From Pseudopedobacter sp035496935 (GTDB taxonomy: Bacteria > Bacteroidota > Bacteroidia > Sphingobacteriales > Sphingobacteriaceae): a stretch of 64,000 nucleotides of DNA. Below, in pieces: positions 55,601-62,754 of this stretch; the stretch's first letter is position 1, and every line of letters starts with the position of its first letter. The notes beneath the pieces are model-generated. The model was not told the origin of the DNA. It saw nothing but the letters and a program-made list of their open reading frames with translations, and did no database searches. The stretch is from the NCBI GenBank assembly GCA_035496935.1, contig DATJED010000024.1, positions 10,389 to 74,388 of the forward strand, read 5' to 3'. Position numbers and translations under genes: made by a program.

Positions 55601-56781
55601 ATACCCAGGAGAATGGCAGTATAACTTTAAAAGTCGTTAATCAGGATAAAACGATTGAGATTTCATTAATAGATAACGGAATTGGCATTCCTTACGAGCA
55701 TCAGGATAATATTTTTACTAATTTTTACCAAGTTAAAGACAAACGTCATTCTCCAACAGGTTGGGGAATAGGTTTGGCATTAGCGAAGAACATTATAGAT
55801 CAGCACAAAGGATTTATTACGCTGATAAGTGAACCAAAAACCGGGGAACGCGAGGGATATACAGAATTTAAAGTTGCTTTGTTAAAAGGCTCGGCGCATT
55901 TTAGCAATAAGGAAATGGCAACGGTTAACGGTCTAAAACAAACTAATAGCTTGGCTTTAAATACCTTGCCTGAAATGGAGCTTTCTTTGGATATTGTAAA
56001 TGAAGAAGAAGATTCTGAAAACCAACAAACTATTTTGGTGGTAGAAGATAATGATGAACTCCGCGAGTTTATTATGCAGTCTTTACAAACAAAATATACC
56101 GTTGTTGGACGTACTAATGGTGCCGAAGGCTTGGAGTACGCCGTTGAAAACATTCCCGATATTATTATTAGCGATGTAACCATGCCGATAATGGACGGGT
56201 TTGAGTTTTGTGCGAAGATAAAACAGGAGGAACGTACCAATCATATTCCCGTTATTATGCTAACTGCAATGGCATCGCATGTACATCAGGTAGATGGTTT
56301 AGAAGCCGGAGCCGATCTTTATATTACTAAACCATTCATTTTGAAGATATTGGAGCTGAGTATTAAAAATATTCTATCTGCCAAAGAAGCGCTCAAAACC
56401 AAGTTCAGCCGTCAGGTGATGTTGATGCCAAGAAGCATTGAAATTCAATCACCAGAAGAAAACTTCCTGAATAAATTGATGGAAATTGTAGAAGAAAGAC
56501 TCGAGAATCCTGATTTTAATGTGGCAGTGCTGGTAAATGAGATTGGCATGAGCCAGACGGTTTTGTACAAAAAAATCAAAGCCTTAACAGACCTTTCCAT
56601 CAACGATTTTATAAAATCCATACGCTTAAAAAGGGCAGCGCAGTTATTGCAGGAACGCAAAATGAATGTCTCCGAAGTAGCCTATTCCGTAGGTTTTAAC
56701 GACCGGAAATACTTTAGTAAAGAGTTTAAAAAGCAATTTGGCAAAGCCCCTTCTGATTATGTGGCTGATGCTTCGTCTTAA
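52669..56781 (+). CDS. One-protein hybrid two-component system regulator (HTCS)
   Basis: 1370 residues. A signal peptide and a periplasmic propeller of YxxxD/WIGT-type repeats (about 22-690) are followed by a Y_Y_Y domain (about 700-785), one membrane helix (about 800-820), HisKA with His857 (SHEIRTPLTL), HATPase (GWGIGLALAKNI), a receiver with Asp1169 (IISDVTMPIMDG) and an AraC-type DNA-binding domain (about 1265-1365). HTCS proteins bind glycan fragments and switch on nearby degradation genes. The sulfatase and PL8 lyase that follow suggest glycosaminoglycan oligosaccharides as signal (inference). Confidence 0.96.
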   Translation: MHTRISVFLFFLCSLCFHVVFGQLSFDHLSVSNGLSQSTVLSVSKDSRGYMWFGTRDCLNRYDGRTIKVYKTDPNNPSSISSDDYIYAIAEDLEKKLWIGTQKGLNYYSPEKESFEQIYHVDGDQNSISGNAVLAVCIAKNGELWFGTNSGLSRLENAKSRKFVNFYKEDGLAGNEVYSVFEDSKKNIWVGTTTGLSLLKPAHNKKGYQIINFFYNPAIPSSLSGNSVKTIVEDKKGRIWVGTEKDGLNLYHPETNSFFRIKQNPFSENSISNDFIRKIVVAEDGKLWIATMSGLNIYDTETRTFEVYKHDSENRKSLSDNSIKDIYRDEYGSVWIGTNFGGVNVTHKNTVPFAVYKYSKYRNSISNDIISVIAADDQNHLLIGTEGYGLNYFNTKTGVFKHFKNIPSDDSSIGSNTVKAIYKDKNNKIWIGLYEGGLELFNPQTGSFKHYRPNAENPRSISYGYVSCITQDQTGKLWVGTSSKGLNLFHPQIQDFTQVNSTSKGLKISNDYIRTLLGDAEGNLWVGTASGLNILRKGKNQFEEFTKNRNGLKSNYINCITEDRNHQIWIGAHRGGLSKYLPKQNKFINYTVANGLASDNVVGIEQDDEGNIWVSTDKGLSKFDVKQQNFKNYYVSDGLPTNEFSYNAAFKSSDGMLYFGSYNGLVVFKPQAISINKVEPKIVFSDLRLFNKPVEVGDKAGLLSKDISFTKEITFKADQNIFTVDFVALNYIKPERNKYAYKLDGFEENWNEVAIPSATYTNLPAGTYHLLVKGSNNDGFWNNTPTKLTIKILPPLWQTWWAYTLYLIAFGFILYYVNRFLRRQERLETELYYEHINNERQQELYQNKLDFFTRISHEIRTPLTLIFAPLEKLIQLTVVSPSLNMQLQSIKGNTDRLLRLISELLDFRKIETGNLQLQVVETEIISFCEHIYNAYKSQATLNQITFNFEHEEQALFAFVDQSQLEKVLFNLLSNAFKYTQENGSITLKVVNQDKTIEISLIDNGIGIPYEHQDNIFTNFYQVKDKRHSPTGWGIGLALAKNIIDQHKGFITLISEPKTGEREGYTEFKVALLKGSAHFSNKEMATVNGLKQTNSLALNTLPEMELSLDIVNEEEDSENQQTILVVEDNDELREFIMQSLQTKYTVVGRTNGAEGLEYAVENIPDIIISDVTMPIMDGFEFCAKIKQEERTNHIPVIMLTAMASHVHQVDGLEAGADLYITKPFILKILELSIKNILSAKEALKTKFSRQVMLMPRSIEIQSPEENFLNKLMEIVEERLENPDFNVAVLVNEIGMSQTVLYKKIKALTDLSINDFIKSIRLKRAAQLLQERKMNVSEVAYSVGFNDRKYFSKEFKKQFGKAPSDYVADASS

Positions 56782-56787
56782 ATCTAA

Positions 56788-56855
56788 GGCATGTCACCCT
56801 GAGCGGAGTCGAAGGGGTGCGTTGGGATTATGCTTCGACTCCGCTCAGCATGACA
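56788..56855. repeat. REP-like palindrome (first copy)
   Basis: Arms at 56792-56814 and 56833-56855 (core CTGAGCGGAGTCGAAG and its complement) pair at 21 of 23 positions around an 18-base loop. The first 37 bases (56788-56824) recur exactly at 56954-56990. Confidence 0.9.
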
Positions 56856-56953
56856 AGTTGGTGATTCAAAATGAAGTTATCTTAACAGAGCCAAAGTGCA
56901 TCCCCTGAGCGGAAAGTATGACTGATTTAAAGTGTAACCCTAGCAGACTAAAG

Positions 56954-56990
56954 GGCATGTCACCCTGAGCGGAGTCGAAGGGGTGCGTTG
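56954..56990. repeat. REP-like arm, exact 37-bp copy, before the GIY-YIG gene
   Basis: Identical over 37 bp to 56788-56824. It has no partner arm right after it; the next inverted arm lies on the far side of the GIY-YIG gene (57330-57352). Confidence 0.93.
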
Positions 56991-57018
56991 AGTTTAATAA
57001 ACGAATAATTCAAAAGCT

Positions 57019-57327
57019 ATGAAATATTATTACGTATATATTTTAAAATGTAGCGATAACAGTTACTATACAGGAGTAACCAACGATATTGATAGGAGGT
57101 TTTACGAGCACCAAATCGGTATAAATAAAAGCGCTTACACCTATAACAAGAGACCAATAGAACTCGTTTTCTGCGACTACTTTTTAGATATAAACCAAGC
57201 AATAGCATTTGAAAAGCAAATAAAAGGCTGGACAAGAAAAAAGAAGGAAGCTATCATTACTGGCGAATGGAACAAGCTAAAAGAACTTTCAGTCTGTAAA
57301 AATGAAAGCAACTATAAAAATAAATGA
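57019..57327 (+). CDS. Small GIY-YIG nuclease family protein, inside REP-like repeats
   Basis: 102 residues, one GIY-YIG domain (UPF0213/UvrC-like): YYVYILKCSDNSYYTGVTN with the YVY and YYTG parts, catalytic Arg in DIDRRFYEHQ, and Glu in AFEKQIKGW. It would cut DNA with a divalent metal. It is framed by inverted REP arms, 28 bp before the ATG and 2 bp after the stop. Other genes here show no sign of needing a nuclease, so the link to the repeats is the best clue to its role. Confidence 0.88.
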   Translation: MKYYYVYILKCSDNSYYTGVTNDIDRRFYEHQIGINKSAYTYNKRPIELVFCDYFLDINQAIAFEKQIKGWTRKKKEAIITGEWNKLKELSVCKNESNYKNK

Positions 57328-57329
57328 TG

Positions 57330-57352
57330 CTTCGACTCCGCTCGGTATAACA
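57330..57352. repeat. REP-like arm, inverted, after the GIY-YIG gene
   Basis: CTTCGACTCCGCTC followed by a diverged end; its complement matches the arm at 56958-56980 at 19 of 23 positions. It begins 3 bases beyond the nuclease stop codon. Confidence 0.85.
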
Positions 57353-57405
57353 AAATGAAAAGCATGACTGACCTAGGCTGTCACACGGAACAGAGCGGAG
57401 GAGCC

Positions 57406-57430
57406 TATCACCCCTGGGCGGAGTTGAAGG
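57406..57430. repeat. Degenerate REP-like arm
   Basis: TATCACCCCTGGGCGGAGTT then GAAGG is a decayed copy of the same arm in the direct orientation. Smaller fragments are seen at 56900-56915 (CCCTGAGCGGAAAG) and 57383-57400. Confidence 0.65.
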
Positions 57431-57525
57431 GAACAATAATTACCCCTATTTTAACCATTTTTTACCTCTACTTTTATAAGAATAAAACAAAATTTGAAAA
57501 TATAATACCTAATTAAACTCAGCAT

Positions 57526-58929
57526 ATGCGGAACTTACTTTTATTTCTCTTTTTTATCATAAACCTAGAGTTGCAGGCACAACAAAAATATGCTACCCAA
57601 CAAAAGCCAAATATCATTGTTATTTTAAGTGACGATGCCGGTTATGCAGATTTTGGCTGTTATGGCGGAAAAGAAATCCCTACACCAAATATAGATGCCA
57701 TTGCAAAAAATGGAACGCAGTTCACAGACGCTTATGTTACTGCTTCGGTATGTGCGCCTTCCAGAGCAGGGCTGTTAACCGGCATGTACCAGCAACGTTT
57801 CGGGTTTGAGCACAACACCTCTAAAAAACCTGCAAAAGACTATACCCTTAACGATATAGGTATGGATCCAAAAGTAAAAACCATTGGCGATCAACTAAAG
57901 GCAAACGGTTACCATACCATCGCAATCGGAAAATGGCACCAGGGCGATTTAGATCAGTATTTTCCTTTAAAAAGAGGATTTGATGAATTTTATGGTTTTA
58001 TTGGTGGTCACCGTAATTTCTTTGCTTACACAAAAGAAAGACCTCGCGAAGCAGCCTTGTTTGATAATAATAACATCGTACCAGAAAGTAAAATAACCTA
58101 CTTAACAGACATGTTCACAGATAAGGCAACATCTTTTGTTGCTGAAAATAAATCACGCCCTTTTTTCATGTACCTAGCCTATAACGCGGTTCATGTGCCT
58201 TTAAACGCAAAAAAGGAACTGATGGAGAAGTACGCCTACATCCCCGATAAGGGCAGAAGAGCTTATGCCGCTATGATGAATTCTTTGGACGATGGCATTG
58301 GCGAGTTAATACAGTCTTTAAAAGATAATGGCGTTTACGAAAATACCATAGTCTTTTTTGTTAACGATAACGGCGCCGCAACAGGCAACAATGCAGATAA
58401 CGGTATTTTAAGAGGATTAAAAGGTTCTGAGTGGGAAGGAGGAAACCGCATTGCATATTTATTGCAATGGCCTGGCAAGGTTCCTGCCGGTCTTCGTTAT
58501 CCTGAAATGGTTTCGACCTTAGATATTTTACCTACCTCCGTTTCGGCAGCTAAAGGTTCTTTAATTAGCGGAACACAAACAGACGGAAAAAATTTATTGC
58601 CCTATATCAACAACGAAACTAAAGGCAAACCGCATGAATATTTGTTTTGGAGAAGAGGGATAGCCGCAGCCATCAGGTACGATAAATGGAAATTAATAAG
58701 AGCAGGCAACAATCCGATATTGCTGTTCAATTTAAATAAGGACATTTCAGAAACCACCAACTTAGCCACTAAAAAACCGGCGAGAACTAAAAAGCTACTT
58801 AAAAAGCTGGCAGAGTGGGAAACGCATATGGATCAACCGCACTGGACGAGTGATTACGGTGACTATAATCAAATCATGAAACACCGAATGGACGTGATTG
58901 GCAGAGAAATGGAGTTAAAATATCCATAA
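57526..58929 (+). CDS. Secreted sulfatase
   Basis: 467 residues. Signal peptide ends LQAQ. Family-S1 marks are the metal pair IVILSDDAGYADFG (Asp36, Asp37) and the formylglycine site Cys76 in SVCAPSRAGLLTG (CxPSR type, needing a maturase), then TIAIGKWHQGD and FFVNDNGAATGNNADN. It removes sulfate esters, probably from chondroitin-type oligosaccharides given the PL8 gene that follows. The subfamily cannot be fixed by eye. Confidence 0.93.
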   Translation: MRNLLLFLFFIINLELQAQQKYATQQKPNIIVILSDDAGYADFGCYGGKEIPTPNIDAIAKNGTQFTDAYVTASVCAPSRAGLLTGMYQQRFGFEHNTSKKPAKDYTLNDIGMDPKVKTIGDQLKANGYHTIAIGKWHQGDLDQYFPLKRGFDEFYGFIGGHRNFFAYTKERPREAALFDNNNIVPESKITYLTDMFTDKATSFVAENKSRPFFMYLAYNAVHVPLNAKKELMEKYAYIPDKGRRAYAAMMNSLDDGIGELIQSLKDNGVYENTIVFFVNDNGAATGNNADNGILRGLKGSEWEGGNRIAYLLQWPGKVPAGLRYPEMVSTLDILPTSVSAAKGSLISGTQTDGKNLLPYINNETKGKPHEYLFWRRGIAAAIRYDKWKLIRAGNNPILLFNLNKDISETTNLATKKPARTKKLLKKLAEWETHMDQPHWTSDYGDYNQIMKHRMDVIGREMELKYP

Positions 58930-58953
58930 GTTTGGGTTGGAGGGCTGGTGAGG

Positions 58954-58992
58954 CTTCGACTCCGCTTCAGATACATTTGAGCGGGGTCGAAA
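58954..58992. repeat. REP-like hairpin in the sulfatase-lyase spacer
   Basis: CTTCGACTCCGCTTCA and TTGAGCGGGGTCGAA form an inverted pair with a 7-base loop. It sits inside the presumed operon and could alter mRNA end stability. Confidence 0.75.
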
Positions 58993-59011
58993 TGCAGATA
59001 AATTAAAATAT

Positions 59012-61123
59012 ATGAAGAAGTCAGTATTAATAATCTTATTACTTATTTACATAACGCCTACACTAAGTTGGGCGCAGGCAACTTATCCTTTCGGTACCAT
59101 TATGAACCGAGTTTTTCAGGATGTAACCAAAGGCGGAGCAAGTGCCGAGAAGTCCGCAAAAGAAAACTTAAATTCTTTAAAAGAAGACGGCAGTTGGGCA
59201 GATATTGATTATAAATCTACCAGCATTACACAATGGAGTCCTGCAACGCATTTAGACAGAATTACCAGCATGTTGCAGGCTTATACCTCTAAAGAGAGTA
59301 CACTTTATGCAGATAAAAAGCTGTTTGATGGAATTGTTAAGGGCTTGCAGTTTTGGTACAACACCGACGCAAAAAGCGATAATTGGTGGCATAACGAAAT
59401 CAATGTCCCTCAAACACTGGGCGTATTGCTCATTATTGCAAACTATGGCGAAACAAAGCTTCCGCAAGAATTAAAGACAGATTTGCTGAACAGAATGAAA
59501 AGAGGTGTTGCCGAAGAAAAAACCGGAGCAAACAAAACCGATATTGCCATGCATTATTTTTACCGGGCTTTGCTAACAGAAGATACCGGTTTGTTAGTTT
59601 CTTCGCTAAAAGAACTTTTTGAGCCCGTTCAGTTGGTAAACGGAGAGGAAGGACTGCAACACGATTTTTCGTACCTGCAACATGGCCCGCAATTATATAT
59701 TTCTGGTTACGGAGCAGTATTTATTTCAGGAGTTTTAAAGATAGCAAACTATGTAAAGGGTACACCTTATGCCTTAAGTAAAGATAAAGTGGCACTTTTT
59801 TCCACCTTTTACAGAGACACCTATCTGCATACCATCAGAGGGAATTATATTGATTTTAGTGTAGAAGGAAGAGGGGTCAGCAGAAAAGGCATCTTAAAAA
59901 AATCTGAAAAATACCGATTGGCAGATGCCAAACAAATTGACCCAGAGCATGAGGCGGAATATGATGCCGCTATTACACGATTTTCGGATACCGGAACGGC
60001 CGATTATGGTGTAAAACCTTATCACCAGCATTTTTGGACGGCAGATTATGTTTTGCATGTACGCCCTGATTATACTTTTAGCGTAAGAACCAGCAGCAAC
60101 AGGACAAAAAGAACCGAAGCAGGCAATAACGAAAATTTATACGGACGATACTTTTCTGATGGTGCAACCAACATCCAGGTAAACGGAGCAGAATATTTTA
60201 ACATTATGCCCATTTGGGAATGGGATAAAATACCCGGCACCACCAGCAGAAACTATCTGGAAGATAGATTAACCACAGGCAATTGGGGCGTAACAGGGAC
60301 CAATGAATTTTCAGGCGGAGTTTCTGATGGAACTTACGGAGCAACAGCCTACGAATTAAAGTACGATAGCGTTTCTGCAAAAAAAGCCTGGTTTTTGTTT
60401 GACAACGAAATTGTATGCTTAGGGGCAGATATTAACAGTCCCGCAACAGATAACATTACGACCACCATTAACCAAGCTTGGTTAAACGGCAATGTTAACC
60501 TTTCCGATAATCGTAGCTTTAAATCAGGCGAATCCGCTAATTACGATGCGAAGAGTGGATCGTGGATTTACCATGCAAATACAGGATATTACTTTCCGGA
60601 TGGAGCGCATTTATCATTAAGTACCCAAAAACAAACCGGCAACTGGTTTAAAATCAATCATTCCTTTTCAAAAGAGGAAGTCACAGGCGATGTATTTAAA
60701 TTGTGGATAGATCACGGCGTTCAACCCGATCATGGCAAGTATGCCTACATTGTTATGCCCGCCATAAAAAATGAAAAAGTGCTGAACAAGTACGATCCTA
60801 AAACGATTGCTATATTATCAAACACAGCCGAAAATCAGGCGGTATATCATCAGCAACTGAAAATTTTACAGGCAGTATTTTACAAGCCCTCACAAATACA
60901 AACAGAAGCTTATTCCATTAGTACAGATGAGCCTTGTATTTTGATGTTAAAAGATGGTAAAGGGGATAAGAAAACGCTTTCTATAGCCGATCCTTTGCAA
61001 AAGGAAACCAGTATAACTCTAAGTATAAAAGACGTTAAAACAGGAAAAACTAAAGTTATAAAGGTGGAACTGCCAACAGGCGCTTATAATGGTGCAACTA
61101 AAGAAGTAAGTGTGGATTTGTAA
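59012..61123 (+). CDS. cslA: Chondroitin AC lyase (polysaccharide lyase family 8)
   Basis: 703 residues with a signal ending SWAQ. It aligns by eye along its full length with P. heparinus chondroitinase AC. Catalytic residues by that alignment are Asn174 (TGANKTDIA), His224 (YLQHGPQL), Tyr233 (ISGYGAVF) and Arg287 (EGRGVSR), plus a Glu in TEAGNNEN. It cuts chondroitin-4- and -6-sulfate and usually hyaluronan by beta-elimination. Domains: alpha/alpha toroid to about 335, then beta-sandwich parts. The stop TAA forms the left TAA border of a MITE-like element. Partner enzymes (GH88) are not in the window. Confidence 0.96.
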   Translation: MKKSVLIILLLIYITPTLSWAQATYPFGTIMNRVFQDVTKGGASAEKSAKENLNSLKEDGSWADIDYKSTSITQWSPATHLDRITSMLQAYTSKESTLYADKKLFDGIVKGLQFWYNTDAKSDNWWHNEINVPQTLGVLLIIANYGETKLPQELKTDLLNRMKRGVAEEKTGANKTDIAMHYFYRALLTEDTGLLVSSLKELFEPVQLVNGEEGLQHDFSYLQHGPQLYISGYGAVFISGVLKIANYVKGTPYALSKDKVALFSTFYRDTYLHTIRGNYIDFSVEGRGVSRKGILKKSEKYRLADAKQIDPEHEAEYDAAITRFSDTGTADYGVKPYHQHFWTADYVLHVRPDYTFSVRTSSNRTKRTEAGNNENLYGRYFSDGATNIQVNGAEYFNIMPIWEWDKIPGTTSRNYLEDRLTTGNWGVTGTNEFSGGVSDGTYGATAYELKYDSVSAKKAWFLFDNEIVCLGADINSPATDNITTTINQAWLNGNVNLSDNRSFKSGESANYDAKSGSWIYHANTGYYFPDGAHLSLSTQKQTGNWFKINHSFSKEEVTGDVFKLWIDHGVQPDHGKYAYIVMPAIKNEKVLNKYDPKTIAILSNTAENQAVYHQQLKILQAVFYKPSQIQTEAYSISTDEPCILMLKDGKGDKKTLSIADPLQKETSITLSIKDVKTGKTKVIKVELPTGAYNGATKEVSVDL

Positions 61124-61347
61124 AAAGCTGTCTAAATTTATATTGTAAAATTTTTATAGCGGTTTATTTTATGATTATCATTATATAGACTTGCCACACA
61201 GTGTCTCCCTCTGGAGGGAGATAAAGAGGGAGGTTATATATATTGCAGAGTAAATTGCCTTGTTTTCACGCACCCCAACCCCCGCCGGCGGGGGACACCT
61301 GTTTTGTGGCAATAAACATAACATTTTTAGAAAATTTAGACAGCTTC
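61124..61347. mobile_element. MITE-like composite palindromic element, 224 bp
   Basis: Outer inverted repeats AAAGCTGTCTAAATTT (61124-) and AAATTTAGACAGCTTC (-61347), bordered by TAA on both sides (61121-61123, the lyase stop, and 61348-61350). Inside is a second inverted pair TTGCCACA (61191-61198)/TGTGGCAA (61305-61312) with nested GTGTC/GACAC, plus two tight palindromes CTCCCTC/GAGGGAG (61205-61220) and CCCCCGCCGGCGGGGG (61279-61294). No ORF. The end motif is similar to the element at 14799. Confidence 0.65.
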
Positions 61348-61350
61348 TAA

Positions 61351-61709
61351 GAATAGCATGCGCTCGTTGCCTTGAGGTCCAAAAAATTTAACCAAGCAAA
61401 GCCTGCTCGTAGAACCGGTTACCAGTAGGCTGGATAGATGTTTTTACAAGGCAAGTTTATAGAGACATGTTCTTGGAGAGTTTAGTTTACTGTAGGAAAG
61501 AAAAAGGTAGGCGACCCTACAAGTCCCAAAAACCGCTAACAGATTTATACCCGACTCGACAGCTAACAGAGAAAAATGCTAACAGATTTTTTTAGCAAGA
61601 CTATTGCACTTTGGTATTTCCTCATTTTGGCTACAAACTCCCTCAATTAGGTTACATCCAGAAAACCAATCTTACTGACTTTTGTATCATAATTTAAAAA
61701 CAATTAAAA
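61351..61709. other. Non-coding region with possible structured RNA domain
   Basis: No convincing gene in 359 bp. An 8-bp outer stem TTGCCTTG (61367-61374)/CAAGGCAA (61447-61454) encloses a second stem AGCCTGCT (61400-61407)/AGTAGGCT (61424-61431, one mismatch) whose loop holds AACCGGTT. Further on GCTAACAGA occurs three times (61535, 61562, 61578). The 3' part must carry the promoter of the hydrolase gene. Confidence 0.4.
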
Positions 61710-62675
61710 ATGATACAAGCAAACAAAAAATCAAAAAAATCTATTTTAAAAGTAGAAGAAAAAAGCCCTACCTTTTCTTATAGTCCTGTTATACTTCCTA
61801 TGAAAGGCCGTCCTGTTGATTTACAAATGAAGGTATCCGCACCAGCAAGTGGGAATAACTTTCCAATTATTTTACTTTCACACGGTCATGGTCGTTCCAA
61901 TTTTCTTTCATCACTAAATGGTTACGCTCCTCTTGTTGACTTCTTTACTTCGCAAGGTTTTGTAGTTATTCAACCAACACATCTCAATTCAAAAGCATTG
62001 GCGCTTCCTATTGGTGCCGAAGGTCCTACATTTTGGAAATCTCGTCCAAAAGACATTCAATTTATTCTTGACAATCTTGAAAGTATTATAAAATCTGTCC
62101 CTAACTTAAACGGAAGAGTGAACACCGCCAACATTGCTGCCGTTGGACATTCATTAGGTGGACATACCGTAGCAATGTTGGCAGGTATGGAAGTAACAGA
62201 CCCAGTAACAGGTGAAATAGTAGGTTTTCCTGAACCGAGATTGAAAGCAAGAGTTATGATTGGAGTACCTGGAAGCTCTGAAGGGCTGAATGATACAGGA
62301 AATAAACTTTATGGTATTCCTTTACAAGGAACTAACTATTCAACGATGACTTTTCCTGCACTTGTTGTAAATGGCGATAAAGACAAGAACCCTAATTTTT
62401 CTGACCTTTATAACTGGCGAGCTGATGCTTATCACCATAGTCCAGGACCTAAAAGCTTACTTACTATATTTGATGCAGAGCACATTTTTGGAGGAATTTC
62501 TGGTTACGATGCGTCAGAAACTTCTGATGAAAATCCTGACCGTGTAGCTTTCCTTAGCCTGTCTATCATAGCATATCTACGTAGTGCATTCAATCAAAAA
62601 GACACAAGTTGGGAAGATTTAAAGCATGAACTTGATAAAAGTTCTGATGCAAAAGGTAGCATTGAAATTAAATAA
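61710..62675 (+). CDS. Alpha/beta hydrolase (chlorophyllase/dienelactone-hydrolase-like)
   Basis: 321 residues. No signal peptide is clear. Hydrolase marks are the oxyanion region IILLSHGHGRSN, the nucleophile elbow AAVGHSLGGHTVAML, the acid residue in VVNGDKDKNPN and His in FDAEHIFGG. The type with an early HGHGRSNF loop resembles chlorophyllase-fold hydrolases. Substrate unknown. A divergent or AraC-controlled partner is the regulator 79 bp downstream. Confidence 0.88.
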   Translation: MIQANKKSKKSILKVEEKSPTFSYSPVILPMKGRPVDLQMKVSAPASGNNFPIILLSHGHGRSNFLSSLNGYAPLVDFFTSQGFVVIQPTHLNSKALALPIGAEGPTFWKSRPKDIQFILDNLESIIKSVPNLNGRVNTANIAAVGHSLGGHTVAMLAGMEVTDPVTGEIVGFPEPRLKARVMIGVPGSSEGLNDTGNKLYGIPLQGTNYSTMTFPALVVNGDKDKNPNFSDLYNWRADAYHHSPGPKSLLTIFDAEHIFGGISGYDASETSDENPDRVAFLSLSIIAYLRSAFNQKDTSWEDLKHELDKSSDAKGSIEIK

Positions 62676-62754
62676 TATAAATTGCATTACTTAAGGCTAT
62701 TTATTAAACTAACATTAATAGTTTAAATAACCTAAGTGCGAATAATTTCATAGA

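Noticed and set aside
57017..57235. 72-codon frame antisense to the GIY-YIG gene
   Set aside because: The plus-strand frame has all GIY-YIG motifs; the other is a shadow.
56788..57431. Clustered repeats considered as a CRISPR array
   Set aside because: Units are inverted and direct, unequal in spacing, and enclose a gene; no regular spacers and no cas genes.
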